Assembly (NCBI RefSeq): GCF_000002995.4
Contig: NW_025062477.1
Span: forward strand, 12,258,696 to 12,322,695
Origin: Brugia malayi
Lineage: Eukaryota > Nematoda > Chromadorea > Rhabditida > Onchocercidae
DNA length: 64,000 bases
Direction: 5' to 3'
This document shows, in pieces, positions 12,955 to 25,453 of the stretch. Every line of letters begins with the position of its first letter. Position 1 is the stretch's first letter. Below the pieces are notes generated by a model. That model saw nothing but the letters and a program-made list of their open reading frames with translations, was not told the origin of the DNA and did no database searches. The translations under genes were made by a program, and so were the position numbers.

Positions 12955-15900
12955 GGCAAATGACAAATTCGTTAATGTAATTGAAATTAATTAGAAAACT
13001 ATTCATTACACTAAATTTATGTGATATTTCTGATAATTGCAAAAGGATAAAAAAAAAAAAAAGAAAAAAGACTAACCATAATTTTTTCCAAATTTTTATT
13101 GGCGTGAATAAGATAAATTTGCTGAATAATATTATATGGAAGATGAATTTTTAATTTTAAAAATTTTGCATAAACAACAATGATTGCATATGTTTGATAA
13201 AGTTGCATATGACAAAAATATCCATGTAATTTCAACTTTTTCACAACATTTTCATTTTGCTCTGAAAAACAAAAAAAAAAAAAAAAAAATTTTTTCATTA
13301 TTTTATTTAATTTTAGCAAAATATAATAATAATAAGCAACTTTTTCTTTTTTTTTAAAAAAAAAAGAGAAAACAACAAAATAATAAATGTTGAATTTATC
13401 AAAATTTTCAGAAATAATATTACATTTAAAAGTAAAAAACACTTAAAGTCTTTACTAAATAAAAAAAAACCAATTTACATGAATTATTTTTAAAAAAAAA
13501 AATTAAAGATAGAAATTAATTACATCAATTTTTCCTCAAAAAATGTTTCAATTATATTGTTTTTCACTCACTGCTATCCTTCTTCTATTTTTCATTCTAA
13601 CATAAATTCAAAATTAGCCAAAGTCTAATTCATCTTCCTCTTTATCTTGAAAAAAAAAAAAAGTGGAAAAGCACAATCGTTTAGAAATGATAAAAGAAAA
13701 GGCAAAAAAGAATTCTATTTTCATTTTTATGAAATTTCTACCTTTTCTTAATTACCAAACAGAAAAGAGAAAAGAAAGAAAAAAATTTCTACATTTTACA
13801 GTTAATATGTCCAAATATTTATAAATTTAGTTTCATTTAAATTGCATTAATTAGTTACTTAATGATAGCTATAAAATGAAGCAAATAGAAAATGAAAAAA
13901 TGAAAAAACAAAAAACTTTTACAAAAAGAAAAGAGAATTGATTTGAAGGTGATATAATACAAAATAATTAAACAAAATTGTTAAATTGATGAGCAAGAAG
14001 AAAACATATCAACAAGATTGCGAATAATAGCTAAACATTTCAATATTTTTTTACATTTCTTTTTTCGAATTAACTTTTTAGATGTGATAAAAAAAAAGTG
14101 AATTTTGAAATAAAATAAATTTAAAGAAATTCTTTCACTTTTTTTTTGCTTTTTCAGGTTTCGTAAAAATTTTTTAAATTAGATGTTTATTAAGACAAAA
14201 ATTGCAAACTATTGTGAATAAAAAGAAGCAGAAAGAAAAAAAAATTTCTTTTGACAAAAATTTTAATTTTTTTATTCTTTCTTTTTCTTTTTTTTTTTTT
14301 GCTTACTTCATTATGAAATAAACAAATTTTTGAAATTTTCAATGATTTTAATTATTAATCTGATAACTGTCTCAACTAGTTATTCAATTACTTTATCTCA
14401 TATTAAAATAAATTTTATCTCATATTGAAATTATTTCAACTTAACAAAGTTGAAATGAAAAATATTCATGATAATAAAATAAAATGTCCAAATATTTTTT
14501 TGAATATTGATGTCATTTTTGCCATTGCATTGATAGATGTTATTAATTTAAAATGGAGCATTTTACTTTCTTGATAAGGTACTATTAATTTTAAAAGATA
14601 TTATTAGTGTTAATTAAAAACTAAAAAACTTTTCAATCAAATATGACAAGCATATACAATTCTAAAAAAAGATTTTTAGATTTATTATTTAACATTGGAA
14701 ACTCTATTAAAATATCTATACTTCAAATTTTCGATTCTACTAATATTAACATTACCTTATAGGTCATAAGTTAAGATTTTTTAAAAGTTTATCTCAACGA
14801 ATTGTAACTCAAAAAAACTAATAGAAAAATTCTTAGCCAATTACTTGTTAGCAATTAATTAGCATACTTTTCTTCTCTTTTTACTCCAAACCTTAGTGTG
14901 GAAAATTTTTGTTCACTATCATTTATAATTTATTTTATTATTTGAAATTTAAAATATGTAGAAAAAAAAAAAAAAAGAAATTTTGAAAAAAATAAATGAA
15001 GCATATATTGTATGACAGGAGGAAAATCTTTTGATTCATTGTTGAGCACTCCAACAGATACAAAAAAAGGAAAAATTTTCAAGCATTATAAAATGAATCA
15101 ATAAAATTTGTGATGGTACTTACATTGGAAACGAATGATTTATTTATTTAATTTTTCTTTTCAATGATTCTAGTGATGAATAAAATCAGTTATTGGTTTA
15201 GAAGAAAAAAGATTGAAAATCAAAAAAAGAAAAAAATTCCAAAATTTTAATTAATTTTCTAGCAAGTTTTTTTTTTCTTTTTTTAGAAAAAATGATGCTA
15301 AAAAAATATGCTTTTAATATAGCAATTAATATAATGAAAAAAGCAAAAGCCTTTTCATATTATTTTTTGGCCATAAGCAAAAAAAAAAAAAAGCTTTCAA
15401 GCAAAAATTAACAATTTAATTACTTTTTTTGAAAGGAGATTACACAAATGAATATTTAAAACAATAAGAAATATGAATTATTAGTATAAAAAATAGTATG
15501 TTTAAAATAGTTTAAAATTCATTCATTTCATATTATAAAAGTTTTTCAAATTTAAAATTAATTTTTTTGCGATTTCATCTGAAAAAAAAAAAAAAAAAAA
15601 AACGAATACTTATATAAATGTTTGAAGCAATGATTAAAAAATTGTAAAAAATGTTATATAAAAAATAATGTAATGAAGAGCAGTTCATCCCTTATTCAAT
15701 TTGATACTATAATATATTATTTTGTATGAAATATGCGATGAGACAAAAGCGCATCATATTATTTGCAGTTGTAAGAAATTATAAATAAAACACAAAAGAA
15801 TTATTTATAAAACCTGGATTTGTTTCTTTATTTACTTGTTGAAATCATACGGAATTATTACCATTTGTTTCATTGTTTTGCTTTTCCACATTTTTCATTT

Positions 15901-17219
15901 GTTCCAGTTCCGCTGTTTTGTAAAAATTATTATTACATTGATTTGATTGCCACTGCTTTGTTGATATTCCCATCGAGAATTCCTGAATTACTCAAAAATT
16001 CATCCATTTACTTACACAATTTCAAATGCCTTTTATTCCATTATTTTGTCAATTGGATCCTCCTAATTGTTATGATAGTTTTATTAAAGAGAATTGATAA
16101 ACTATCAGTACTGTGATCAATGATTTTATTTAAAATTTAATATTAATTCGAATAAATCCGGGAAATACATTAAGATTATGGCTTCGTAAGTAAAACTGTA
16201 AAAATTACTGAGATATTTGAAGAAATCTATTTAGGGCTGAGTTTAAAGAATGATATTCACTATATCACACAAAATAAAAAAGCACCGTATTCGAAATTAA
16301 TATATTATTACGATAGGTGCGTTTTATTACGGTAGCATTTCTACACTACGGTAATATTATTTGTCCTATTAAGACTATACTGAAGGCATGATGCTTATAA
16401 AAGCATATTAAGGATAAAAACACCGTAGCAAAACTACCATATACCACTGAAGAATGAATACCATATATAATACTGTAATAGAAAATAGTATCCTACTGTA
16501 TGAGCAATTGATGAATGTTACTCAGTTTATCAAATACTTTAAAATTATCACTCAGTAGTATTATAAAAGTTTTAAAGAATAAATAATAATGATTCAAATT
16601 AATTAAATGATACCTTTGCATATACAGTACATTCCGTATTTTCCATATTTTTGGTAACAGTCTGATTCATATTTTGATTACTTCGTAATGCAAGAATTGA
16701 TGAATAAATACGTTTACTAGCAGATTTTGGCTCCGCAAATTTGCGACATTTTCGAAAAATTTTTTGTGCTTCATAATTTGACCAAGAAAGGGATTTTTTC
16801 CTTAATTGGATGATCGAATCATTTAAATCAATCATTTCATTCTCCATTTCTTTACTATCTACAGTATTAGTAGTAGCAGCAACAGTAGTGGTAGCAGTAG
16901 CAGTAGTAGTATCGGTAATAACAGTATCATCTATTGAACTTTTATTTTTCATGAATAATTTCCGGAAATCTCGAAGCAATGAGCGTGTCTTAGAATGATT
17001 ATGTAAATCAGTTAAGGTAGAAATCTTTTCAAATGAATTGATTTTGATAAGTTTAGGATGTTCTGCATTTTTACTAATATTTGTCTTAAATATAGCATCA
17101 TGTTTACTACCAATAAAGCTATATGATTTTTGACGTATTTTGGGCGGTAAATCAAATGATAAAGTAGCATTTCCGCCTTTGCTATCTCCATCTTCCTCGC
17201 TAGCAATGTTCATTTGCAT
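1487..17219 (-). CDS. GRAM-VASt domain protein (Aster/GRAMD1-like sterol transfer protein), multi-exon
   Basis: Family members move sterol between plasma membrane and ER: the GRAM domain senses membrane lipid and the VASt domain carries sterol. Exons in transcript order: 16614-17219, 15937-15982, 15862-15912, 13077-13261, 10856-10963, 8242-8340, about 5568-5670, 5121-5139, 4677-4861, 4085-4231, 3912-3941, 3604-3722, 3151-3343, 2412-2571, 1487-1640. All phases agree and give about 734 residues, close to vertebrate GRAMD1 proteins. The VASt domain is clear: exon 4085-4231 has HLGRIFLDEVYPL, 3604-3722 has VTYNMALNN and TEKQ, 3151-3343 has the YCIIR and WGIVK motifs, and 2412-2571 continues with IIEKSTYSGL. 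The GRAM part (13077-13261 and 10856-10963) is divergent. The start is ATG 17219, because TAA lies in frame just before the upstream TTG. The 46-, 51- and 19-nt exons, the donor near 5568 and the last exon rest on phase alone. No membrane segment appears in this model. Confidence 0.82.
2822..2887. repeat. 33-bp tandem repeat, two copies, in an intron
   Basis: Copies at 2822-2854 and 2855-2887 share ACGTATTGCACGTAACGTAA followed by CTAACAA, differing near their ends. Each contains the self-complementary core ACGTAACGT. The repeat lies in the intron between GRAM-VASt exons 2412-2571 and 3151-3343. Confidence 0.9.
3912..3941 (-). CDS. 30-nt microexon of the GRAM-VASt gene
   Basis: Bounded by TTTTAG and GTAAGT on the minus strand, this 30-nt exon encodes nine whole codons (HGKTLNIVT) plus split codons on both sides that match exons 4085-4231 (phase 1 out) and 3604-3722 (phase 2 in). 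The residues fit the part of the VASt domain between the helix ending NKT and the strand MATSWV. Skipping the exon also keeps the frame, so it could be alternatively spliced. Confidence 0.75.
8102..8145. repeat. GCAT-repeat hairpin
   Basis: A run of GCAT units sits inside a 14-bp perfect inverted repeat: AAAGTATGCATGCA at the left and its complement TGCATGCATACTTT at the right, with an internal TTCG. It lies in the intron between exons 8242-8340 and 5568-5670 of the GRAM-VASt gene, about 100 bases from the donor of exon 8242-8340. Confidence 0.9.
9965..9992. repeat. GGTCAAT tandem repeat
   Basis: Four consecutive 7-bp units, the last ones degenerate (GGTCAGT), in the intron between GRAM-VASt exons 10856-10963 and 8242-8340. 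No function can be assigned. Confidence 0.85.
12027..12062. repeat. GA-rich microsatellite
   Basis: An almost pure (GA)n tract in a GRAM-VASt intron. Similar but impure tracts occur at about 6567-6620, 9690-9710 and 41930-41950. Confidence 0.8.
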
Positions 17220-17584
17220 TTCTACGTTCAAAATTTCCAATTATTTAGAACTGAAAAAGAAAAAATTTTAATTTGAAAATGACGATTAGATATACTGCTA
17301 TAGGATTAAAGATATTCTGAATAAAATGAGAAATTGCAAAAGTTAAAATGATGAGGTGAAATAAATGAAATGGAGTAGCATTTCCGCCTTTGCTATCTCC
17401 ATCTTCCTCGCTAGCAATGTTCATTTGCATTTCTACGTTCAAAATTTCCAATTATTTAGAACTGAAAAAGAAAAAATTTTAATTTGAAAATGACGATTAG
17501 ATATACTGCTATAGGATTAAAGATATTCTGAATAAAATGAGAAATTGCAAAAGTTAAAATGATGAGGTGAAATAAATGAAATGG
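17163..17584. repeat. 211-bp perfect-looking tandem duplication covering the GRAM-VASt 5' end
   Basis: Copy 1 is 17163-17373 and copy 2 is 17374-17584; by eye the two agree throughout. Each contains, on the minus strand, a U-rich acceptor ending TTTTTCAG, the 31-nt 5' leader, the start codon and the first 19 codons or so. Only copy 1 is continuous with the rest of the first coding exon. In copy 2 the frame leaves the gene after about 19 codons and reads into the flank of copy 1. Confidence 0.95.
17250..17266 (-). promoter_or_regulatory. Probable trans-splice (or first-intron) acceptor of the GRAM-VASt gene
   Basis: On the minus strand, TTTTTCTTTTTCAG ends at 17251 and leaves a 31-nt leader before ATG 17219. 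The pyrimidine run, its closeness to the start and the in-frame TAA between acceptor and ATG fit a spliced-leader acceptor. A second copy lies 211 bases upstream within the tandem duplication. Confidence 0.6.
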
Positions 17585-20500
17585 TGAATAATTCAGTAAG
17601 TATTATAATAATTATTTGTTAAAATTTTCTTGAAAAGTCTGATAAAAACAAAAGAAAAAATTTTATAGTTTATACAGTCAAAATATTTAATATCGAAATT
17701 GCACACAAAAAAGTTAGGCAGTCAATGAACAATAATAAATACAAATATTATTGACTTTAAGTTCAAAAAAAAAAAAATCAAATCAAACAATGCCCATTGC
17801 TACTAAATTTAGTCGTTTAATTAACACTTGTAGTATCAAAATATTTAGTTAAATATAAATTGAAAGATGGAAGATGCTTTCTGCCTAAATTATTGATATT
17901 AAAAATTGTTTCTGTAATTTGAATATGTGAAAAATAAGAAAAAATTAGAACTGAGAGAAATAAATGTATTTTATCAATAATTTGTTAATTAAATTTTAGA
18001 ATAAAGTTTAAATCTTATAATTTTTCATGTTATTAAATGCTCCTATATGATTAAATTAAAAGAAGATTATTTAGACAGATAAAAATTTGAAAAATTAAAT
18101 GACAAGTAATCACTTAAAATTGATATTTTCATCTTTTTCCATTTTTAATCTTTCACAAAAACTTAAACATATAATTGTTAATTTTATTTCACATTTGCCA
18201 ACAATTTTCTTCGCTTATTTAAATTAACCATAATTACATTTTTATTTTAAAACCATTCGAAAAAAAAAAAAATTTTTATCAAATCTTTTCGCATTTGTTA
18301 GTTTTGTTCAGTAGACATAACATAAATTTTGATTCATATCTGCCAGCAAAATTCACATTTTAATACATTTCTTAATTGACATAATTCCTGACATTCCTTT
18401 ACCATATATTACTTATTTATTTATACCATTATAAAATTTAAAGTCAACAATTAATTATGACATTTTGTTAATGTATTCAAATTTGCACATTTAAGTGTTT
18501 ACTGAAAAAAGTAATTGTTATTACATATTTGTTACGCAAAATTATTTCACTCAAAAGTTTTACTGCAATGTTAAAAATCGTCGTTAAAATATAAAATTTC
18601 AAAAAATTTGAAATTTCTTTAAAAAATTATTTCTGGTCCCTATCAAAGATCAAAGAGATAATAATTATTATTTACATATAAGTGAAAAGGAAGAAAAAAA
18701 TGTTTCATTAATATTTAAATTTATCTTGCTCCTAAAAGGTTTATACTAAAAAATGTTAACATACACTGATAAACTATTATTATCAATTTATGATGAATTA
18801 ATAAAGCAAATTATTATCATAAAATTTATCATTTTACGCAAAATTTTCATAATATAAATATTAAACATAAAGAAAAATGGAAAAAAAATGAAGAAAATAT
18901 TCACAAATTTTCTTGTTTATTTAGACTAATATGCTTCAAAGAATAATGTTGGATAGGAAACTAAAATATGTGCGATTTGCGTCAAAATAAATTATTTCAA
19001 TTTTTCTTTTATGATAAAAAAAAAAACATATGAAAAGAAACGGAAATAAAAGTTCAAAGAAATAAAGAAAAAATAGGTAAAAAAAAATTTATATAAAGGA
19101 CAAATGTCAACAAAAGAATTTATTAAAAAGAAAAAAAAAAGTTATAGAAGAGGAAAAAAATATTGCAAAACGATAATATTAATTCTAAATATCAGGTAAG
19201 TACTTTTAATTTTAAAACCGAAATCTTCAAACTAATTTTTGAGTTAAAAATTGAAATTTTATCAGTAAACAATTCATGATAATGATAAATTTAATCATTT
19301 GATATCACAAAACAAATGTTAATAGAATTATTAATGTTAATAAAATGTTTGATTAAGCACTAAAAAAGTTACATCTTGTTTTGCTTGGCGTAACTTGAAG
19401 AAATTACACCAATAATAATCTGAATTTAATCTTTTTTTTTTAAAAAAATTCATAAGTGATTAATTTATTTGTTATCATAAAATTAATTACTTAATAATTC
19501 CGTTTTCACAATTTGTTAGGTAATCAATTTATATCAATCAATAATCAGGTTAAAAAATTGCGGTCACCCAATTTCCATTTAGATTTTTATAGTTTCACTA
19601 ATTTCATTAGAACTATACTAAAATTAAATATTTGCAAATTCCTGGCCAAAAAGTTTATTTTTAAAAAAAAAAAAGAAAAAAAAAAGGAAATGAAATATAA
19701 GTGATAAAGTGAAACAGATAAAAATTAAGTTTTCGAAAAAAAATTTGCATATTTTAGAATATCTAATATCTTAGCTTAATCTTATATATTTTGTATTTTA
19801 ATCTTATTCTCTATTATATATTACAAAGTGATAAATTAATTCAAATTAAGTTTTTTTATATATAGAAAATTTGGTGGAAAAAATTTAGCACAAAAAATGA
19901 ATTTAGTAAAAAAGCTAATATAAATTCATTTGAATATTGCTGGAAAAAAAATGAAATGAAAAAGAAATGAGAGTTAGAATAAGTGATAATATCAAAAATT
20001 GTTACAAACTTATAATATATGCAAGTTATTCATTATTTTATTATCGATTTTCTTTTTTTCGCAGCATAAAAATGTGAATTTTTAAATTTGGTTCTTCAAG
20101 TTTTGAGAAAATTTGAATTATAATTAAATTATCATATTATTAATTAGTGGAAATGTTTAAGCTATAAAGGATATAAGGGTATTCGCTTGATTAATGTATT
20201 ATTTAGATACTTTAAGAAAAGAAAAAAGAAAATTATTAGTTTTTGTAACATTTGGATTAAAATCTTTTCTTATATAAAACTAAAATGCAAAGAAATAAAT
20301 CTTAAAGAAAGATTTTGAAATTAGCAATTGATTAAAACTTCATTAAAGCATTTTCTTTCACTTATTTCTTATCATCGTCAATATTTTTATTAATTAAATT
20401 ATTAACTCGTTCCTTTTTTTTTTAGTTATTAAGATTAAAATTCAAAGTCAGTGAAACAGAAAAAAGGAAACAATGAAAATTTGAAACAAAAATCCTTTGT

Positions 20501-23500
20501 CATTGACATCGAACTTATTATCAAACTAATTGTTCAATGTAAATGAGAAAGTATTTATTGTTAAGGAATATTTCAAGTTGAACGAAAAAAAATTTGAATT
20601 TTCTTATGAGAGAGATTTTTACAAAAAATTAATTAATTATCTAATAATGTTCATTGGAAATGATTATTCATTAATCAACTATTATACGATGGCATTGATA
20701 TAATAATTGAAAATTCCAGCAAAATTTATAACAAATCAAATCCTAATAGAAATAATTGTATTACTTTTTTCGAATAGAATAATATTGAACAGAAAAGAAA
20801 TGATAAACAACTGATTAGAATTGGTGGAATTTTAATTTTTAAAAGTTTACAATAATAAGTGCAATATATATATCATTTCTAAAACATATTTTTGTCCCTA
20901 AAATTTTTCTATTTTTTCTAAAACTAAATTTTGCATATATAGAAATGAGAAGAAGAAAGAAAGGAAAATTCATAAATACATTTTATTTTTGCAATTTCAT
21001 TTCCTGTTCATATTTAATTTTAATTAATATGTAAATTATTATTATTATTAATGATAAATTTTATCATCATTATCATTATTATAATTTTTTGTTTATCTAA
21101 AATTTTCAATAAATAAGTAAGAGAAAGATGCAAAATAAGATTAAGAAAAAAGAGAGAGAGGGAGCAAAAAAAAAAAATGAAGTACATTTAAGAAAGATGA
21201 GGAAAATACTGGAACATTTGTTAGTGACTAATTCATAACATTTGGTAAATAAATATTTCTATCCAGTAAAATTGAATCTTAATTTTTCAATTGTTAATTG
21301 TTATTATTGATTAATTACTGTAACATTTTCAATAATTTCTTTCTATTGCTTTGAAAAAAGAAAAAAAAAAGCGACAAAATGAAGATGAAAGACAGACGGG
21401 GAAAAAAAATAAACAAAAGAAAATGAAGGAAAAGAATCTATCAATTTTAAAATTTAACAATTATTAAATTAGCTTTAATTTAATAAAAAGCAACGGCAGC
21501 TAATTAACTTATTTGTCCTGATAATTAATTCATTTGCTTTTGTCTCAATAACTGATTATTTTCGCCTTGATAATTGATGCAAATTGTTTTGAACAATTTT
21601 CATCAGAAATAATTTTAAATAGAATAATGAGTCAAATAATTAATCAATAATCAAAATTTTTTTCTCATCTAAATCCTAGGCAAAAAACTAGGATTTAATG
21701 AGATAAACTGATATGCACAACGTTATATTAATAAATACAAATTAGCAAAAAATATCCCATGACATTAAATGATTTCAATTCCTTTTGAGAAAGTCTAATA
21801 AGTAATGGAGTAATTTCTTTGAGAATGTTCCGAAATAATTCCATGAACTTTACTACCTAATAAATTTACATGAAAATGAACACAAAGACATTTAGTTAAA
21901 TAACTTCAACCATGTGAAAATTCATATGCAATTAATTGAATTATATAATTTGACCGAGAAGATTAAATTTTAAATGATATCGGGTAGTAATTTATATTTT
22001 ATCTCTTTGATTTGTTTCTTTGTAACTATAACAAATTTTAGGTGTAAGCTTAAATAGGAATATTTTGAATTGTTCATAACTTTTTAATGTAAAATTTTAG
22101 CTATACCAATAGTAAATGAAATTTAACACAATGGAAAAATCTTTATGCTACAGTCTACCATATCATATAGTGAAGAATCGTAAAGAAAAAATGTATAAAT
22201 GAAATAAAATTGCATTACTGATCAGTAATAAATTACCAGAAAAATTTCAGGAATTGTATAAAAGTGAAAAAAAAGATGATTTCTAAAGGGGAATCAATAA
22301 AACAATTAGCACATTTATTGTTGCCAGTGAATATATGAAAAACTTTTCTTTTTTTATCGTTAAGGTAATGGATATGAAGTGTAAATAATTAAAAATGTAA
22401 ATTACTTAATATCTAATTTTATTTAAACCAATAATGCATTTTTATCTACGGAAATATTATAAAATCTGAAAATAAAACGAAACAAAACAAAACAAAACAA
22501 AAAAGTAAAATAAAATAAAAAGATAGGAAGTTATAAAAGAGGAAATTTTGCAACTTTTATACCGTTAATTTACCATATAAATAGCATTCCGTTGCTCGCC
22601 TTACCGATAACTGATGAAATATCGCATAACAACTAAATGGCACTTATGCAAGGACGAACGAATTGAGAATGGAAAATAGGTAATCTGGCAGAAATGGATT
22701 TTGCACAACAGTTATCGGCGTCATATCATATCATATTATAGTAACATCGATTGTATCATACAAAAAGTTACATCAGTCATCCTGATAACAAAAGCATCCT
22801 TAAATAGGTTATGATCAACTAATCCGATGATGGTATGTAATTCAAAACAATGAATCTCAAAATGTATGGCAACAGTTGTAAGGCGACAATGGATAAAATG
22901 GTAAATTAGAAAAAATTTTCTTAGGATAAATAATTTAAAGGTTGAAAAAGAGTAACTTCAGATTTAAGAAATTTTGAGATAGCGATAATAACTGTTAATT
23001 AGTATGGCATTTTTTTTTCCTAATATTGAGAACTCATGACTGTAAAAATATAATACAAGAATCTTATTCTTTTGTCTGTGAAAAAGAAGCAGGAAGGATT
23101 TCTAAATTTTCTACTCAAAATTTGATCAAATATCATTATCTCTAAAATTTGACATAATAAAACGAGCACTTAATCAAAAAAGGAAGAGAAACGGAGAATA
23201 TAAAATACAAAGTTGAATTATATCAACATATGAACAGGTAGAAATAGAGAAAGCAGCAAAATATTACAAACATTATCTCAATTTTTTGTCTGCTAATAAT
23301 AGTAACAGTGATTAAAAAAGACAATTACTAAAGCTATAATTAAAAGTAAATGCTATGTAAATAGTCAGATCTTAATCAGCTGTATCTCACATTTCATAGG
23401 CTATGTTAACTGTTTAATGAGTTAGAACATAATAGGAGACTTTTTGTTTTTTTCTACCTTATGCATGGTTAACAGCTATATTTAGTTAAACTTAAGCGCC

Positions 23501-23813
23501 GTATAGTAATGTATATATTCGCTCTCATCATTATAATAAAACATGTTAAAGCGACAACAATAACCAACCAGCTATTAGACAACTAACTTATTCGTAGACG
23601 AAGCGAAAAGAAAATGTGATATATCACTTATAAAAATGACAATAAGATTAAGTAATAAATCTTATACATTTTTCAACAGAAAGATTAACTTGTACAAAAA
23701 ATTGCTTCAATGAAGCCTAATATATTGTTCAAATAAAAATAAAAATAAAAAAGAGAAACAGCTGGTTCCATGGCTGTATGGCAATGAATACCACAATAAA
23801 TTAGTGCAAACAT
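17585..23813. other. AT-rich intergenic region without recognised genes
   Basis: It lies between the 5' end of the GRAM-VASt gene and the 3' end of snx-3, both on the minus strand. I see homopolymer runs, an AC/AAAC-rich patch near 22471-22500 and a somewhat less AT-rich stretch at about 22560-22900 and 23400-23600. Open frames are short, with A/T-driven codon use and no paired splice sites joining them. Promoter elements and the snx-3 3' UTR must lie here, but none can be pinpointed. Confidence 0.6.
22604..22718. repeat. 115-bp segment bounded by a 10-bp perfect inverted repeat
   Basis: CCGATAACTG at 22604-22613 and CAGTTATCGG at 22709-22718 are exact complements that bound a segment less AT-rich than its surroundings. 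No target-site duplication is evident beside the arms. It could be a small foldback element, a structured RNA or chance. Confidence 0.6.
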
Positions 23814-25443
23814 TTATGTGAGACGAATCTTTCCCGGAACATAATGCTTGTCAATTATTGCATCCTGCAGAAAGATATGCAAGCACCGTTCATTTTGCGC
23901 AAGTGGGTGACCAGCAACTCTACAGAAAAAAAGTTTGCTTTAAAAATTACCAGTTGTAAAAGATGTTATCACTAGTGGCAAATCCAATTTGTGTATCTTT
24001 TTCGATGGATTAAACATCACATCGAGAATAAAAATTTCGGGAATACCCTACCAATTGTAAACGTATTGAAAGTATCGGAAAGTATTACCAAGAGTCATTC
24101 AATCACTTTAGCATGGCAGCACAGTGTTCAAATTTTGAAGTTATAAAAAAAAAAGAAACGTAAAAAAATCGAAAGTTGCCTTTCTTAAAAACTTTTGCGT
24201 TAAACGAAATGATTTATACAATATTTCAGACCCGAAAGGTGAGAAATAGTAATCATTATAATCGTAAGAAAAAAATCTTCAATAAGAATTATTACTTGTT
24301 AATGAATAATTCCAAGCCTTTCCTCCTTTCCTCGATAAATGAGTCCTCAAATATTCCATCGTCAGAACGAAACGGTAATTGTCGTTTAAGTGCCTTACCA
24401 GGCAAAGTTGGTACAACAATCTAAAGTAATGAAAATATACAACGCGATTATAAAAAAAAAAAAAAAGTGTCCTGTGAGTCAGATCATTGCAATCATTCCA
24501 TCTAATTAGCTCGATGATTTTGGCAGTTAAATGAATATTGAACATGTAAGTATAAGTAGATATCTATTTTCCGACTGAAACAAGGAAGAAATTTTATCTT
24601 AATCCTATCTGATGTAATTACTATCAATCATGATGAAAGATGAAAATTTTGCAATTCATTAATCCAAATATTTTATAACAAAACAGTAACATCATTGTTT
24701 CAAAACAACAGTAATTTTTCTTAGATTAAACATTTAATTAGCAATAAAAGCAATATATACCTTGCTATCACGTTCCAGTTCACCTCGAAGCCATTCAAAA
24801 TCGGAATAACGACGACGAACACTTGATTCTTTATGCTTAAATATCGGTAAATTTGTCTGCAAATCAAAATAACTCATCTAACATGAAGCAACACTCCATG
24901 AAATAACTTTAAAATTCCTTAAAGAAGTATCAACTAGCAAAAGTTAGGCATAATTAAGCAATTTGTCACAGTTAAGCGATTAGCAAACTAAGCAATAATT
25001 TTATACAACGTAATTAACCAATTTCTAATTGCTCATAACTTATTATACGAATTTAATCTTACAGCGATGTAATTTAAACTTATAATCACTGAAATCAAAT
25101 TAAACAAAAAAGATAGCTACAGAACGCATGTAAGAATAAAAAACTTGATGAAACAAATATAATATGCATAATCTAATCTCATATAAGTTAATTAAAATAA
25201 AAAAAAAATACTTATTTGCTTTTTTAAAATTTAGTTCTGCATATCTTCATTAGCAGTTTCATCACAATATATTACCCTTAGTCGAATCTCATAATCGGTA
25301 TAGCGCATTTTACCAACACCATGAGTTATCGGATTGATCACCTCAATTTCTAGAAAATTTGCCGGTGGCGCATATGCCTCATCCAGCGTTTGACGTTTCG
25401 GAGCTAAACGCTGCGTCACAACAGTTGCACTGCTACCACTCAT
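23814..25443 (-). CDS. snx-3: Sorting nexin 3 (SNX3), complete, four exons
   Basis: SNX3 binds PI3P on early endosomes through its PX domain and directs retromer to cargo such as Wntless. Exons 25276-25443, 24761-24856, 24296-24420 and 23814-23919 join in frame to 164 residues, against 162 in human. The N-terminus has DEAYAPPANFLEIEV, followed by YEIRLR joined to TNLPIFK. The lipid-binding motif RRRYSDFEWL is at about 70-79, then VVPTLPGKA (Thr where vertebrates have the second Pro), RQLPFR, FIEERRKGLE, and VAGHPLAQNERCLHIFLQD before a short tail ending in IRLT. All introns are GT-AG. A U-rich acceptor abuts the ATG, so the transcript is probably trans-spliced with no leader of its own. It is divergent from vps-51, about 2.5 kb away. 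Confidence 0.97.
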
Positions 25444-25453
25444 CTAAAAAATA
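25444..25453 (-). promoter_or_regulatory. Trans-splice acceptor abutting the snx-3 start codon
   Basis: On the minus strand, TATTTTTTAG ends directly before ATG 25443. With no upstream exon visible, the simplest reading is a spliced-leader acceptor giving an mRNA whose own sequence starts at AUG. Confidence 0.65.

Noticed and set aside
12569..13442. Long Phe/Lys-rich minus-strand frames
   Set aside because: Only the part at 13077-13261 has acceptor, donor and matching phases; the rest is homopolymer-driven.
13613..13650. Acidic minus-strand C-terminus-like peptide (DKEEDELDFG then stop) after an acceptor
   Set aside because: All frames stop within a few codons, no donor is suitable, and the flanking GRAM-VASt exons join in phase without it.
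15820..16116. 98-codon plus-strand open frame, hydrophobic
   Set aside because: It is antisense to two phase-compatible short exons of the minus-strand gene. It has no splice context or recognisable family, and its hydrophobicity follows from T-rich codons.
17245..17451. 68-codon frame repeating the GRAM-VASt N-terminus
   Set aside because: It is the start region in the distal copy of the tandem duplication, reading into flank sequence; not a separate gene.
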